The position numbers and the translations under genes were made by a program. Source: Bacteroidales bacterium (GTDB taxonomy: Bacteria > Bacteroidota > Bacteroidia > Bacteroidales > UBA932). Taken from it: a DNA stretch of 64,000 nt. The stretch lies in NCBI GenBank assembly GCA_024401695.1, contig JAKSKN010000001.1, positions 186,001 through 250,000 of the forward strand, given 5' to 3'. Under the pieces are notes generated by a model, which was given only the letters and a program-made list of their open reading frames with translations, had not been told where the DNA came from and did not search any database. This document shows positions 1 through 9,743 of the stretch, one piece after another; positions within the stretch are counted from its first letter, which is position 1, and each line of letters begins with the position of its first letter.

Positions 1-93
1 CAATAGGAAAATAAGAGTATAGTAAAAAATGCTGATATCCTCGAATAGTAATGCTAAATAATTCATATAGAATTCTTTATTACAACGGAGGGC

Positions 94-1338
94 TTATTGC
101 TTAAATCTTAACAAAAAGGAAACTATGAAAGGAAAATAATTATTGGCTAAAGCACGGAAAACTGCAAAAATATCTTTTCTCCCTTTAAGCAATTCCTTAC
201 TGTCGTAATAATTGAAAGATCTATCGGAGAAAGAATATAAATATAAATTTCTACGCGTACATTCTTCCACCGTAGGTTCTGGCACAAATCTATTTTGCTT
301 TCCAATATAACATTTGTCAACAAGGACACGTTCTAATGCATCTTTAAAAGAAGAGACAACGCTATCTTTATCTTGAAAAACAGAATTAAGCGTCTCATAA
401 CCTAAAAGGCCATTTGACAACTTTGTCTCTGGGTCAGCAACGATAACTAAAGCACCTGCTTCAGCGGAATGTCGAGCGCTGCCAGATCCGGCAATTACTA
501 CATCAACTTTCTGATATAGTGACAAAGGAATCGGATGTAAAAGCCCAAGCTCCACACAACTAAAATTATCATTATCTGATATTATATTTGATATTAAATT
601 TGTGTGGCAGGCACAGTCACCAACGATTAGTAACTGAACCGTATTATTCTTATGATTTTTGGCAAAGAGGCCAACATCTTGTATGATATTTTGGACATAT
701 GGCTTTGTTCCCCTTCCAATGTAGCATATATTATAATCTTTTCTACTAATTGCGCATATTTTTTCATTTGGAATGTCCTGTACCGGCGCTTCATTTAAAA
801 CCAACGAGCCAGGAATGTCGTTTGCGGATATAGTTCTTATTCCTTCAAATAATCGATTAAAAGTCATTAGGCAGCCTAGTATTTCCTTTCTTTGGTACTT
901 AAATTCGTAAAAAGGCATCTTTTCAAGGTATGATTTTCCTTTTCCTCGATACACCTCTGTCATTAGATATATATAGTGCCGTGCATGAACAAGAGAAGCG
1001 AATAATTCAGCCCACTGAGATGAAGTATCATCATGTGATTCAACGATTATCTCATCATCAGTTTCAACAGGACCAAGGCGTTTTACCATTTTTTTCAATG
1101 TCCAGTTTACCAAAATTTGAGGATTCTTATATGGTGATACGCCAAGTGTTTCAATAGTATCATCAAGATACTTGTTCATATACTCAATCGGGCACTTTAT
1201 TTTTTTTGAATGATAGGTCGGATTAAAAACGTGAATACCCCAACCATTATCCTCAAGATATCTAGCTTTTGCGGCAATGTAGCACTGATTTCCACCAACT
1301 CCTTTTATACTGGATGTTACGAATATATAATATTTCAT
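94..1338 (-). CDS. Glycosyltransferase-like protein (GT-B type) of the polysaccharide locus
   Basis: A protein of 414 residues with no signal peptide. The N-terminus has a glycine-rich stretch (GVGGNQCYIAAKARYLED) typical of the acceptor domain of GT-B glycosyltransferases. The C-terminal half has a YIGRGTKPYVQ strand-turn and a VDVVIAGSGSARHSAEAG segment, where GT-B enzymes hold the nucleotide-sugar loop. I infer that it adds one sugar to the repeat unit made by this locus; donor and acceptor cannot be told from sequence. It is the last complete gene of the operon in the window, 55 bases after the flippase gene. Bases 1-93 beyond it are AT-rich and hold no gene I can support. The family assignment is moderate because the overall similarity I can recognise is weak. 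Confidence 0.65.
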   Translation of the reverse strand: MKYYIFVTSSIKGVGGNQCYIAAKARYLEDNGWGIHVFNPTYHSKKIKCPIEYMNKYLDDTIETLGVSPYKNPQILVNWTLKKMVKRLGPVETDDEIIVESHDDTSSQWAELFASLVHARHYIYLMTEVYRGKGKSYLEKMPFYEFKYQRKEILGCLMTFNRLFEGIRTISANDIPGSLVLNEAPVQDIPNEKICAISRKDYNICYIGRGTKPYVQNIIQDVGLFAKNHKNNTVQLLIVGDCACHTNLISNIISDNDNFSCVELGLLHPIPLSLYQKVDVVIAGSGSARHSAEAGALVIVADPETKLSNGLLGYETLNSVFQDKDSVVSSFKDALERVLVDKCYIGKQNRFVPEPTVEECTRRNLYLYSFSDRSFNYYDSKELLKGRKDIFAVFRALANNYFPFIVSFLLRFKQ

Positions 1339-1393
1339 TTTTTTTCTGAACTAACAAAATGTTTCCAACACACAAAATATCAGATAACAATAA

Positions 1394-2908
1394 TTACTCT
1401 CTATGTAATCTAGACTTGAGAATATTCACTAAATATATACGAATTGGCTTTTCTAAGAATAGCCATACCGAACAACAACAGGTTAGGAATACCATAATAA
1501 ATAGCAATATCTGCTCCCATATCGCATTCCCTAATAACAATGACAACCCATATGATATAACACCAGAAACAACTATTGGTTTAAAACAGTCAAATATGCA
1601 TTTGAATACCTCATCATATGAGAATCCAATCTCTTGATGCAATAAGTATGGTCGTATCCCCAATGCCATAATAAGAGCAAGTATCAAATTAAGCCACTGA
1701 ACCCATAAAGCTCCGGCACCAATTTTAAAACATAGATATAGAAAAATAAAATACCCGAAACCAGTTATTGTTCCCCAAATTGCATTCAACTTCAATTTTC
1801 CTGATGCGACAAAAGGGATATAGGTCGATGATGAAATCGAACTAATAATTTGTGAAAAAATAGCAAGTTGGGTAAACTCTACAGCGAGAGGAGGAACCTC
1901 AACTAACCAAATATCTAATATTGTCTTCATCGATGCAATACACGGAAAGCCAATAACTACCAACAAGTCACATGTTACAACCGTCGAACGTAAACTCCAT
2001 TTTTTAAACTCCTCATCTTCTCCTGCTGCATATGATTTGATTATCTGCGGATTTAAAGCGACTCTGAAATTATTCACAAACTGCATCACCGCACTTGTAA
2101 CCTGATTTGCTAAAGCCTTTGCGGCTATTATCGCTGGTGCAAAAAATAGATTTAGAAGAACTGTCGAACCTTGGACAACTGCCGCATTTGATAAGTTTGC
2201 TACTGCCGTCCACCCGGAAAAACCCATCATACCTTTGAAAGTATCCCTACGAAAGCATCGTACGAGATGGGTTTCTGGGTACTTGATGTGGCATATTATG
2301 AAATATGATAATGTTAGCACAGCCTGCACCAACGCTATCAATGAAGCATAAATTATTAGTTTATCAAACGGGATAATCAATAAAAGATATACAATTCCTA
2401 ATTTTAGGAGCACCTCTGCAATTCCCATATAGGCATATACGTCCATATTTTCATGTGCCATTATGGATGCCGTGTATGGGACCTGGATTATTGCTATTGC
2501 TGTTGTAAGTACAGATATCTGAAATACAGTATGAACTGCATCTTCCCGGCCTTCTGGAATGACGAACTTATTCCCCATATACCATAACCCAACCGTTTCT
2601 AGTATAAGTACCACAATCACGGCAAGAACGAGATGAGTATAAAATGAAGTTGAAAATGTATCTCGTAATTTACTAAAGTTACCTTGCCCTAAATCATATG
2701 TTAGAAAACGAGATGTGGATGTTGATAATGTCGCATTAAGAAATGACACCATTGCAACAATACTTGCTACGGCATTGTACAAGCCATAGTCATCCACCCC
2801 CAATTTATCCAATACAATACGTGACGTATAGATACTTACCACCATAATAAGTATCATACGTAGGTACATTAACAATGTATTTTTTGCTAGCCGTCTTGCA
2901 TCTGCCAT
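1394..2908 (-). CDS. Wzx-like polysaccharide flippase (MATE/MOP superfamily)
   Basis: 504 residues, almost entirely hydrophobic, with about 12-14 predicted membrane helices. It starts MADARRLAKNTLLMYLRM and continues into SIYTSRIVLDKLGVDDYGLY, the N-terminal signature of the oligosaccharide flippase branch of the MOP superfamily. Such proteins move undecaprenyl-linked repeat units across the inner membrane. It lies between an aminotransferase gene and a glycosyltransferase gene, which fits a Wzx/Wzy-dependent locus. No Wzy polymerase is recognisable in the window, so it probably lies to the left. Confidence 0.85.
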   Translation of the reverse strand: MADARRLAKNTLLMYLRMILIMVVSIYTSRIVLDKLGVDDYGLYNAVASIVAMVSFLNATLSTSTSRFLTYDLGQGNFSKLRDTFSTSFYTHLVLAVIVVLILETVGLWYMGNKFVIPEGREDAVHTVFQISVLTTAIAIIQVPYTASIMAHENMDVYAYMGIAEVLLKLGIVYLLLIIPFDKLIIYASLIALVQAVLTLSYFIICHIKYPETHLVRCFRRDTFKGMMGFSGWTAVANLSNAAVVQGSTVLLNLFFAPAIIAAKALANQVTSAVMQFVNNFRVALNPQIIKSYAAGEDEEFKKWSLRSTVVTCDLLVVIGFPCIASMKTILDIWLVEVPPLAVEFTQLAIFSQIISSISSSTYIPFVASGKLKLNAIWGTITGFGYFIFLYLCFKIGAGALWVQWLNLILALIMALGIRPYLLHQEIGFSYDEVFKCIFDCFKPIVVSGVISYGLSLLLGNAIWEQILLFIMVFLTCCCSVWLFLEKPIRIYLVNILKSRLHRE

Positions 2909-2957
2909 CTATAATGGGGAATTAAAAAGACTACATATATGATTAGAGAATCATTCA

Positions 2958-4097
2958 TTAAGATTTCGAGTAATATTCAGTAATATGCCTACAAATCTCA
3001 TCCACCTGTTCCAATTCCAGTTCATAGAACATCGGCATACGAACAAGGCAATCTGCATACATATCACAAAGCGGTAACTCCTTCACAAACTGGCCATAAT
3101 TCTTTTCGTAGAATTCACTCTTGTGAAGGCTCAAGTAATGGAAAGGTGCAGTAACTCCTTTTTCCTTGAGGAATGCAATCAGGCCGGTACGCTCTTCAAG
3201 GTTACGGCAAACGAGATAGAACATGTGCCCGTTGTTTGTTGCGTACTCTGGAATTTCAGGAAGACGGACATAGCCTTTACTCGCCAAATCCTGAAGGTTG
3301 GTATTATATCTCTCCCACAGGCTCTTTCTCTTATTCTGAATTTCTTCAAGATTTTCAAGCTGTGCCCAAAGGAATGCAGCATTGATTTCAGAAGGGAGGA
3401 AGGAAGAGCCCATATCCACCCATCCGTATTTGTTCACTGCTCCACGGAAGAACTCAGCACGATTGGTACCTTTCTCCCAAAGGATTTCGGAACGACGAAT
3501 GAAACGCTCATCGTTGATTACCAGGAGACCGCCTTCGCCACCTGCTGTTATATTCTTTGTCTCATGGAACGAGAATGCACCAAGATGACCTACACCACCA
3601 AGAGCTTTGCCTTTGTAGTATGAATCAACTGCCTGAGCTGCATCCTCGACTACAAGGAGGTTATGTTTGTTGGCAATCGCCATAATAGCGTCCATATCGC
3701 AGGCCACACCTGCATAATGAACTGGAGCAATCACCTTTGTCCTCGGAGTGATAAGCGATTCAAGTTTCTCTGCATCAAGGTTAGGATTGCTGTCCATCGA
3801 GTCAGCAAAGATTACAGTTGCTCCTTCACGAAGGAAAGCGAGTGCAGTAGAAACGAAAGTGTATGAAGGCACAATCACCTCGTCACCAGGCTTGAGGTCA
3901 CAAAGCATTGCGCACATTTCAAGTGCATCAGTACCCGAAGTGGTAAGCAAGCATTTCTTGAATCCGTATTTATCTTCGAAGAACTTTTGACACTTCTTGG
4001 TGAAATAACCATTACCAGAGAGTTTGCCAGTGTAAACTGCCTGATACATATAATGGGCTTCTTTGCCCGTAAGGAAAGGTTTGTTAAAAGGGATCAT
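2958..4097 (-). CDS. DegT/DnrJ/EryC1/StrS-family PLP aminotransferase (WecE/RffA-like)
   Basis: 379 residues, normal length for sugar aminotransferases of this family. Visible motifs: TTSGTDALEM near residues 52-61 (cofactor phosphate binding), VVEDAAQAV at 149-157, and FSFHETKN with the PLP lysine at about residue 181. The first residues (MIPFNKPFLTGKE) resemble TDP-4-keto-6-deoxyglucose aminotransferases of the WecE/RffA group. No dTDP-glucose synthase or dehydratase is encoded in this window. The substrate may therefore be made elsewhere, or it may be the aldehyde released by the neighbouring LuxC-type reductase (inference). The gene follows the LuxE-LuxC gene by 15 bases. Confidence 0.85.
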   Translation of the reverse strand: MIPFNKPFLTGKEAHYMYQAVYTGKLSGNGYFTKKCQKFFEDKYGFKKCLLTTSGTDALEMCAMLCDLKPGDEVIVPSYTFVSTALAFLREGATVIFADSMDSNPNLDAEKLESLITPRTKVIAPVHYAGVACDMDAIMAIANKHNLLVVEDAAQAVDSYYKGKALGGVGHLGAFSFHETKNITAGGEGGLLVINDERFIRRSEILWEKGTNRAEFFRGAVNKYGWVDMGSSFLPSEINAAFLWAQLENLEEIQNKRKSLWERYNTNLQDLASKGYVRLPEIPEYATNNGHMFYLVCRNLEERTGLIAFLKEKGVTAPFHYLSLHKSEFYEKNYGQFVKELPLCDMYADCLVRMPMFYELELEQVDEICRHITEYYSKS

Positions 4098-4112
4098 ATC
4101 TTTGTCGTTTAT

Positions 4113-6380
4113 TTATATCACATTCACAATCCTACTCAAAGTAGTAATCAAATCATAGCCGTCCCACACGAGAGTGAAGTCCATAGATTTGCCCATAGGC
4201 ACGAAACGGTCTATTCCTTTCGGATGGTCTTCATTGACGAACCTAATGATCTGTTCGCGTGTCAATCCGAAGTAAGTTACCGTCTGACTCTTGACATTTG
4301 CTATCGGAAGCAGGTCGGTCAGAGAGTCGGCATCATACTCATAGAAGAAGCCGCTGTTGTAGCGGTAGTTCATTATGTTGTCGTTGAGTTCGTCAACCTT
4401 CAGACGGGTGACAAAAGGTGCCTTGACTGAAACGCCGGCCAAATCCAGATTGGCGGCAGCTTTATACAAAGCTGAAATCTTGCCTATCGTCTGAACAGTC
4501 GCAATCTTGTAGTTCTCTGAGGCGTATGCATAAACCTTCTCCCAGAACAAATCCTTAGCCTTGTTCTCCTTATCGTTAATCCAGATAACGATACGAGGGG
4601 CGGTACAAGCATTCTGGTCGGAGAAGTAGGTGTCGTTGTAGAAGTTTACAATCACTTTGTCCTTGTCTTCTGCGGCAAGGAAAGAAGGGCCGTCTATCAC
4701 AAGGAATGAGTACCTGTCCGCAAAGTTCACTTCATTGGCACGAGGCTGGAGAGGAGACTGGCGGATTTCAGCAATGGTTGCATCACCACCCCATACTACA
4801 CGGCTGTGGCACATCATAGAGAAGAGGTCCTGAATCTCCTTGCTTGGCGGGAATTTGACCATACAGATGTATGGAGCCATATCAGGATGAGTGGTCTCCA
4901 GAAGTTCGTTGATGCACTCGCAGATGATGCGTACCTGAGGGAAGTCCTTTGCAGGAAGGCGGACAATATTCGCATTACCGGCAAGAAGTCCTGCTGCAAA
5001 ACTGAACGCACAGTTCACAGGTACATTGGAAGGTGTGCTGTGGAATACGATTCCTCGGCCCAATCTGCGGTCAAGGTCAATATACTTGTCTTTCTCCTGC
5101 ATCAAGGCTCCTTTCCTGCACCAGAAGCCGAAGGTCATAACATCTGAGAATCCACGACCTTTCTTCATTATGAGTTTTGACAAGTCATTGAAGAAAGAGA
5201 TGACCGGTTCAGCAAATGGCGGCAATGCTGGAACTGAAGGCATATTTTTGATAGTCTCGTCATTGCCGACTATATACTCAAGACCTGCCAGAGAGCCGAA
5301 CTTGGAAGCGTAGGTGTCACTGCATCCACGTATTTCGGCATTCTTGATACGTCCATTGATACGGAAATATTTGCCTTTCCTTCCACAAGGGCAATCGTCC
5401 TCGCCAAGAATCACGCCCTCATCCTCTGTCAGAAGCACGTGACCAGGGTAACTCTTCGGCAGTACGGAAACAACCTCTATCACGCCTGCCTCACCATTTT
5501 TCGCAATAGAGAAATCCTTGGGATTGCGTACAATCACATCAGAGAAAGCGGAAGCGTGCAGATGCCCGTGTTCACATTCTATATATACGGTTCCGGTCTG
5601 CTCCACCATACCATAATAATCGTGAACGTTTGCCACGGGTATTCCACAAACGTCATTCAGGCACTGTTTGAACTGAGCTGTAGATACAGATTCTGAAACC
5701 AGTTTCTTCCAACCGCCACCGTGGATGAGCACTCCCTTTGAAAGGTCAGGACGATAGTTACTCTCAAGCAGTTTCTTGTAGAAATGCTGCCATATCATAA
5801 AGGTAAAGCCGAACAGGAAGATGGTCTCACCCTTATGCTCCTCAAGGAAAGACTTCAGGCCTTCCACATTAAGTTCCATATTCTCATCCAGTGCATACAT
5901 CCTCTTGCTTCCGAAGTATGAGAAGCCAAGAATACCGGCACCACGGGCAGAGAACATATTGCGGTCCTTGATAACGTTCGGTGAGTCTATGATAATCATA
6001 GGCACACGCTGGTTGCCGATGAGAGAAGCCACAATCTTTGCCAGAGTCTTTGTCTGGTATGCCGAAGTCTCACGATCAAGATAAATCTTTGAGGTCTTCT
6101 GGCCTGTGGTTCCGGATGAAGTCATTGTCTTCACAACTTCATCTTCAGGGACAGAGCGAAGCGTCAGATCCTTGAAAAGGCTGACAGGCAGATAGGGTAT
6201 ATCCTCATAGTGATTTATCTTATTGATATCCACTCCTGTTGAGTCCAGCATCTTGCGATAGTCCTCACAGTTCTCGTAATGGTGCTTCGTGAGGCCAAGA
6301 AGATACTCATCCAGCATTTTATGCTTGTCTTCCTTTGCAAGCGAATATGGAGCAATCTCCAGAATCTCGTCTAATGTCAT
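4113..6380 (-). CDS. LuxE-LuxC fusion: acyl-protein synthetase plus acyl-CoA/acyl-protein reductase
   Basis: 755 residues in two parts. Residues 1 to about 375 match the LuxE/PaaK-like acyl-protein synthetase family, with the adenylate-binding loop TMTSSGTTGQKTSK at 86-98. Residues about 425-755 match LuxC-type acyl reductase, with an FHSTPSNVPVN nucleotide-binding stretch at 446-456 and the active-site cysteine in SDQNACTAPR at residue 592. In luminous bacteria LuxC, LuxE and LuxD together turn fatty acyl groups into aldehydes; there LuxC and LuxE are separate proteins. The single chain would let the acyl group pass from the LuxE part to the LuxC cysteine. Flanking genes (AMP-ligase, acyl carrier protein, aminotransferase, NeuB-like synthase) suggest the aldehyde feeds glycan synthesis; this is inference. 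Confidence 0.85.
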   Translation of the reverse strand: MTLDEILEIAPYSLAKEDKHKMLDEYLLGLTKHHYENCEDYRKMLDSTGVDINKINHYEDIPYLPVSLFKDLTLRSVPEDEVVKTMTSSGTTGQKTSKIYLDRETSAYQTKTLAKIVASLIGNQRVPMIIIDSPNVIKDRNMFSARGAGILGFSYFGSKRMYALDENMELNVEGLKSFLEEHKGETIFLFGFTFMIWQHFYKKLLESNYRPDLSKGVLIHGGGWKKLVSESVSTAQFKQCLNDVCGIPVANVHDYYGMVEQTGTVYIECEHGHLHASAFSDVIVRNPKDFSIAKNGEAGVIEVVSVLPKSYPGHVLLTEDEGVILGEDDCPCGRKGKYFRINGRIKNAEIRGCSDTYASKFGSLAGLEYIVGNDETIKNMPSVPALPPFAEPVISFFNDLSKLIMKKGRGFSDVMTFGFWCRKGALMQEKDKYIDLDRRLGRGIVFHSTPSNVPVNCAFSFAAGLLAGNANIVRLPAKDFPQVRIICECINELLETTHPDMAPYICMVKFPPSKEIQDLFSMMCHSRVVWGGDATIAEIRQSPLQPRANEVNFADRYSFLVIDGPSFLAAEDKDKVIVNFYNDTYFSDQNACTAPRIVIWINDKENKAKDLFWEKVYAYASENYKIATVQTIGKISALYKAAANLDLAGVSVKAPFVTRLKVDELNDNIMNYRYNSGFFYEYDADSLTDLLPIANVKSQTVTYFGLTREQIIRFVNEDHPKGIDRFVPMGKSMDFTLVWDGYDLITTLSRIVNVI

Positions 6381-6393
6381 ATATTGTAATGTT

Positions 6394-7725
6394 TTATTTC
6401 AAAAGTTGTTGAAGGGCTGCATACTGAACCTTTCCCGAGTCGTTCTTCGGGATAGCATCAATGACGCGCACTTCAAATGCACGACTGTTGAGGCCTGTCT
6501 TTTCGGAAAGCAGGCTGATAATCTGTTCTGACAATCCGTCCTCAGTTACGAATACAGTAATCTTGTCGTCCACACCTGCACACGCGCAATTGGTAGTGAT
6601 GGATTTCACAATCTGTTCCGTTGCATCCAGATTGCAGCGATTGCCCCAAATCTTGACGAACCGCTTCAAACGGCCGGTAATGTAGTAGAATCCATCGGCA
6701 TCCCGTCTGGCAACGTCTCCGGTTTTCAAGACACCTTTGTTCTCATCGCTCTTCGCAAGGTCTGCACGACATTCGGCATAGCCGAGAGAGACGTTCTTTC
6801 CTTCATAGATAAGCTCTCCGTCCTTCTCAGGTTCCGTTATCTCTTTTCCTTCCGTATCAATGATTGAGAATTTGCCGCCCGGAATTGCAACGCCTATGCT
6901 GGCGTATTTCTCAAGAGCAGACTCCCAAGGCAGATAGCTCATACGTGCTGTGGCCTCTGTCTGGCCGTACATCACATAGAACTTCTTACCTTTCTCTGCT
7001 GCAAACTCAATGTATTCTTTGGCGATGTCTTTATTCAGTTTCCCTCCAGCCTGAGTCATCACCTTAAGGTCCGGCAACTCCATACGGAAGAAGCGAAGTC
7101 TCTTCAGAATCTCGTATGTATAAGGAACACCAGCCATAGATGTTGCCTTCTGTTCACGCATAAAGTTCCAGAACTCCCTCTGGGCGTATGTGCCGTCTGT
7201 AAGCAGGATGGATGCACCTTTGATAAGATGGCTGTTTATGACCGAGAGACCGTAAGAATAATACATCGGGAGAGTCGTGACCGGACGCTCGTTCTCGTCT
7301 ATGTGCAGATATTCCGCAATCGATTCCGCATTGGAGAGTATGTTCTGGGCACTGAGCCTTACAAACTTAGGTGAACCAGTGCTGCCGGAGGTAGTGAGGC
7401 ACATTGCAAGTTCTTCACTGACGGATTCGCCCTTCAATCCTGTGGGCTTCAGCTCTCCATCCCAGATATATTCAGGATTATATGCCTCCACCAGCGCATC
7501 AATCACATCCTTCGGCTTGCTGCCGTCCAGCATCACAACTGGCAGATTGCTTTGCAGACAGGTCAGATAGCCGACAAACGACTGCAAGGTATTGCTGCAC
7601 AGGCAGAACACAAGCCCCCGAGGGACATCAATGCGAGTCATCGCGTCAAGTTCCGCATAAGTCAGCCTCTCGCCCTTGTCAGTGATGACGGCAGTACGAT
7701 CTCCATATTTTAGCAAATCAAACAT
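6394..7725 (-). CDS. AMP-dependent acyl/aminoacyl ligase (ANL superfamily)
   Basis: 443 residues, shorter than typical acyl-CoA synthetases (500 or more). Motif A3 is TTSGSTGSPK at 111-120, the A5-like motif is MYGQTEATARM, and the A7-A8 region is KTGDVARRDADGFYYITGRLKRF. The C-terminal lysine region (IPKNDSGKVQY) is present, so adenylation and transfer both look possible. The acyl carrier protein gene is two genes upstream, so loading a carboxylic acid onto that carrier is the likely job (inference). Its start overlaps the end of the metallo-hydrolase gene by 8 bases, which indicates translational coupling. Confidence 0.88.
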   Translation of the reverse strand: MFDLLKYGDRTAVITDKGERLTYAELDAMTRIDVPRGLVFCLCSNTLQSFVGYLTCLQSNLPVVMLDGSKPKDVIDALVEAYNPEYIWDGELKPTGLKGESVSEELAMCLTTSGSTGSPKFVRLSAQNILSNAESIAEYLHIDENERPVTTLPMYYSYGLSVINSHLIKGASILLTDGTYAQREFWNFMREQKATSMAGVPYTYEILKRLRFFRMELPDLKVMTQAGGKLNKDIAKEYIEFAAEKGKKFYVMYGQTEATARMSYLPWESALEKYASIGVAIPGGKFSIIDTEGKEITEPEKDGELIYEGKNVSLGYAECRADLAKSDENKGVLKTGDVARRDADGFYYITGRLKRFVKIWGNRCNLDATEQIVKSITTNCACAGVDDKITVFVTEDGLSEQIISLLSEKTGLNSRAFEVRVIDAIPKNDSGKVQYAALQQLLK

Positions 7726-8434
7726 TGTATGTATGTAGTATATTATTGTCTTTCAAAATAAATGGGTCAAAATGCCCCGGAAGCACCATCAACTCAGGAT
7801 TTAGAGATTTGAGATATGGTATTGCTATATTTCTGTAATCCTGTTCACGACTTTCAATAAATCGAATTACGACAGGAGTGTCTTTTATTAAAGTGTCTCC
7901 GGTGATAACGAAAGCATCATCAACGACAAGACACCAACTACCCGGACTATGTCCAGGTGTTTGTGAACCCTTGAATGTCATCCCCATCAATTGGAAAACA
8001 CAAGGGGTATCGTATATTTTATCAGCCTTCAGCGTGTAAGGCTTGAATGATTTCTTAAATTCAGCATATCGGTTTCCTCCATCTTGCTTATCCTTGTCTG
8101 CAAGCACGAGTGCCACCAACATGGGATTGTTGTATTTTTGCTGTGCGACAATCTCGGCACAGATACGATTACAAATTAGTTTAGTGTCGAATAGAGATTG
8201 CAGCCACAAGACACCTGATGTGTGATCATAGTGTTCATGAGACAGCAATATGTAAACCTCATTTACGTTATGTTTGTGCAAAAGGTCGATTACTTCCTCA
8301 TTGATATTAGGGTCTATGATTAGAGCCTCTTCCCCCCGTATAATTATGAACATATTGGAGTTTACAGGAGTATAAACACTCCTGTAAACATCCAACCGTG
8401 TTTCATTGTTGAGTTTAATCTCAAACAGATCCAT
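7718..8434 (-). CDS. Metallo-beta-lactamase-fold hydrolase
   Basis: About 238 residues from the start I prefer, MDLFEIKLN. An upstream in-frame ATG at 8506 would extend it back over the acyl carrier protein gene, so I reject it; the ATG at 8434 lies one base after the carrier protein's stop codon. The zinc motif HxHxDH is present as LSHEHYDHTSG (His66, His68, Asp70, His71). TPGHSPGS, VITGDTLI and LPGHFD supply the remaining ligands of the glyoxalase II-like group. In the cluster it may hydrolyse a thioester, either editing misloaded carrier protein or releasing product; this role is inference. Confidence 0.85.
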   Translation of the reverse strand: MDLFEIKLNNETRLDVYRSVYTPVNSNMFIIIRGEEALIIDPNINEEVIDLLHKHNVNEVYILLSHEHYDHTSGVLWLQSLFDTKLICNRICAEIVAQQKYNNPMLVALVLADKDKQDGGNRYAEFKKSFKPYTLKADKIYDTPCVFQLMGMTFKGSQTPGHSPGSWCLVVDDAFVITGDTLIKDTPVVIRFIESREQDYRNIAIPYLKSLNPELMVLPGHFDPFILKDNNILHTYNV

Positions 8435-8435
8435 T

Positions 8436-8672
8436 TTAGAACTCAACGTTGTACTTTGCAAGAATCTCCTTGCCCTTTTCGAATGAAGAAAGATCAATGA
8501 TGTCATCTGTATCCATCATGATGCCAAAGGTATCCTCAATAGCAGCAACAAGGGTCATATGACCCACTGAATCCCAAGCCTCAATACCCTGATATGCAAG
8601 ACCAGTTGTCTGTTCTGCAGTAATGCCAAATGACTCAACGAATACGTTAGTGTACTTCTCTAAATTTGTCAT
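8436..8672 (-). CDS. Acyl carrier protein dedicated to the polysaccharide locus
   Basis: 78 residues, the usual length. The phosphopantetheine site is EAWDSVGHMTLV with Ser35, matching the DS(L/V)GH pattern of acyl or aminoacyl carrier proteins in secondary pathways rather than the DSLDxVE pattern of the fatty-acid carrier. The surrounding genes (AMP-ligase, LuxE-LuxC, FabZ-like protein) are those expected to load and process an acyl group on it. It starts 35 bases after neuB-like and ends one base before the hydrolase start. No phosphopantetheinyl transferase is seen in the window. Confidence 0.92.
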   Translation of the reverse strand: MTNLEKYTNVFVESFGITAEQTTGLAYQGIEAWDSVGHMTLVAAIEDTFGIMMDTDDIIDLSSFEKGKEILAKYNVEF

Positions 8673-8707
8673 AATTTTAGTAATATTTTAAATGTATTTG
8701 TTAAAGA

Positions 8708-9739
8708 TTATTCAATATCTTCTTTCTCAAGGAGCATGTCAGCCTTAACATCGCGAACCAACCTCTTTCCAACAAGCGAATCAATCAAGACCGGTGAGAT
8801 ACCAGTGCCGGGGCGCTTGGCATCAAGTGTGTCATAAGACAGGACTTCACCAGCAACCATATCGCGAGTAACAATCACGCTTCTACGCATTTTCAACATC
8901 TGGTCCTGCTCTGCTTGAAGCACCACACGCTCCTTGGTGCCCATAGCCATCTGAACATTCAAACAGCAGTCAACCATATGCTTCATTTCGGCAGGCTCGG
9001 TTGCCATCTGATTGTCCATCCCTATCTTTGTATGGTCAAGAGTAAGATGCTTCTCAATAAGACAAGCGCCCAATGCCGTTGCAGCAGTAGCCATCTCTAC
9101 ACCGTGTGAGTGGTCAGAAAAACCAATCGGGTATTGAGGGAAGCGTTCGCGAAGGCCAAGTATGTTATTGAGATGTATTGTTTCCAACTCAGGCGGATAG
9201 ATAGAGATACAATGCAGCAAACAGATTTGCGAGTTGCCCGCCTCTTCTATCACTTCGACAGCCTTTGCAACTTCCTCAATGGTACTCATACCTGTTGAGA
9301 GCACTATTGGGCATCCTTTCTTTGCAATATAACGGAGGTAAGGATAGTTGTTACTATCCATTGATGCAATCTTCACAAATGGTGCACAACACTCATCCAG
9401 CAAGAAGTCAACCTCTGGGCGAGAGTATGGGGTTGAAGAGAATGCAATGCCCTTACTATTGCAATAGAGAGCCATATCTTTCAGCTGGTCCGCAGAAAGC
9501 GAAAACTTCTGAACGATGCGCTTCGAAATTGGATTTGCCTTATAATAAGTTGCCGAATAGAGTGATTCTGCCGACCATGACTGGAACTTTACACAGTTAC
9601 AGCCTGCCTCAGCTGCCGCATAAATCATCTGTTTTGCTACTTCGACATTGCCGTTATGACTGGAGTTTACCTCAGCCACGAAATATGGTTTACCGTAATC
9701 CTCGATTACAGTGCCGTCTCTTAATACGATTTTTGCCAT
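8708..9739 (-). CDS. NeuB-family synthase (sialic/legionaminic/pseudaminic acid synthase-like)
   Basis: 343 residues. Residues 1 to about 280 form the NeuB TIM barrel, with FVAEVNSSHNGN near the start, CNCVKFQSW and the PIGFSDHSHG segment. A C-terminal SAF (antifreeze-like) domain runs from about 285 (MRRSVIVTRDMVAGEVLS). Known members condense phosphoenolpyruvate with a hexosamine such as ManNAc. Here no epimerase or CMP-transferase partner is visible in the window, but a TPP enzyme gene follows the locus order directly (4-base gap) and aldehyde-forming genes come next. The acceptor may therefore not be a standard N-acetyl sugar (inference). Confidence 0.88.
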   Translation of the reverse strand: MAKIVLRDGTVIEDYGKPYFVAEVNSSHNGNVEVAKQMIYAAAEAGCNCVKFQSWSAESLYSATYYKANPISKRIVQKFSLSADQLKDMALYCNSKGIAFSSTPYSRPEVDFLLDECCAPFVKIASMDSNNYPYLRYIAKKGCPIVLSTGMSTIEEVAKAVEVIEEAGNSQICLLHCISIYPPELETIHLNNILGLRERFPQYPIGFSDHSHGVEMATAATALGACLIEKHLTLDHTKIGMDNQMATEPAEMKHMVDCCLNVQMAMGTKERVVLQAEQDQMLKMRRSVIVTRDMVAGEVLSYDTLDAKRPGTGISPVLIDSLVGKRLVRDVKADMLLEKEDIE

Positions 9740-9743
9740 ACCA

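Noticed and set aside
8435..8506. Upstream ATG extending the metallo-hydrolase by 24 residues
   Set aside because: The extension lies inside the acyl carrier protein gene and is not hydrolase-like; the ATG at 8434 follows the carrier stop directly.
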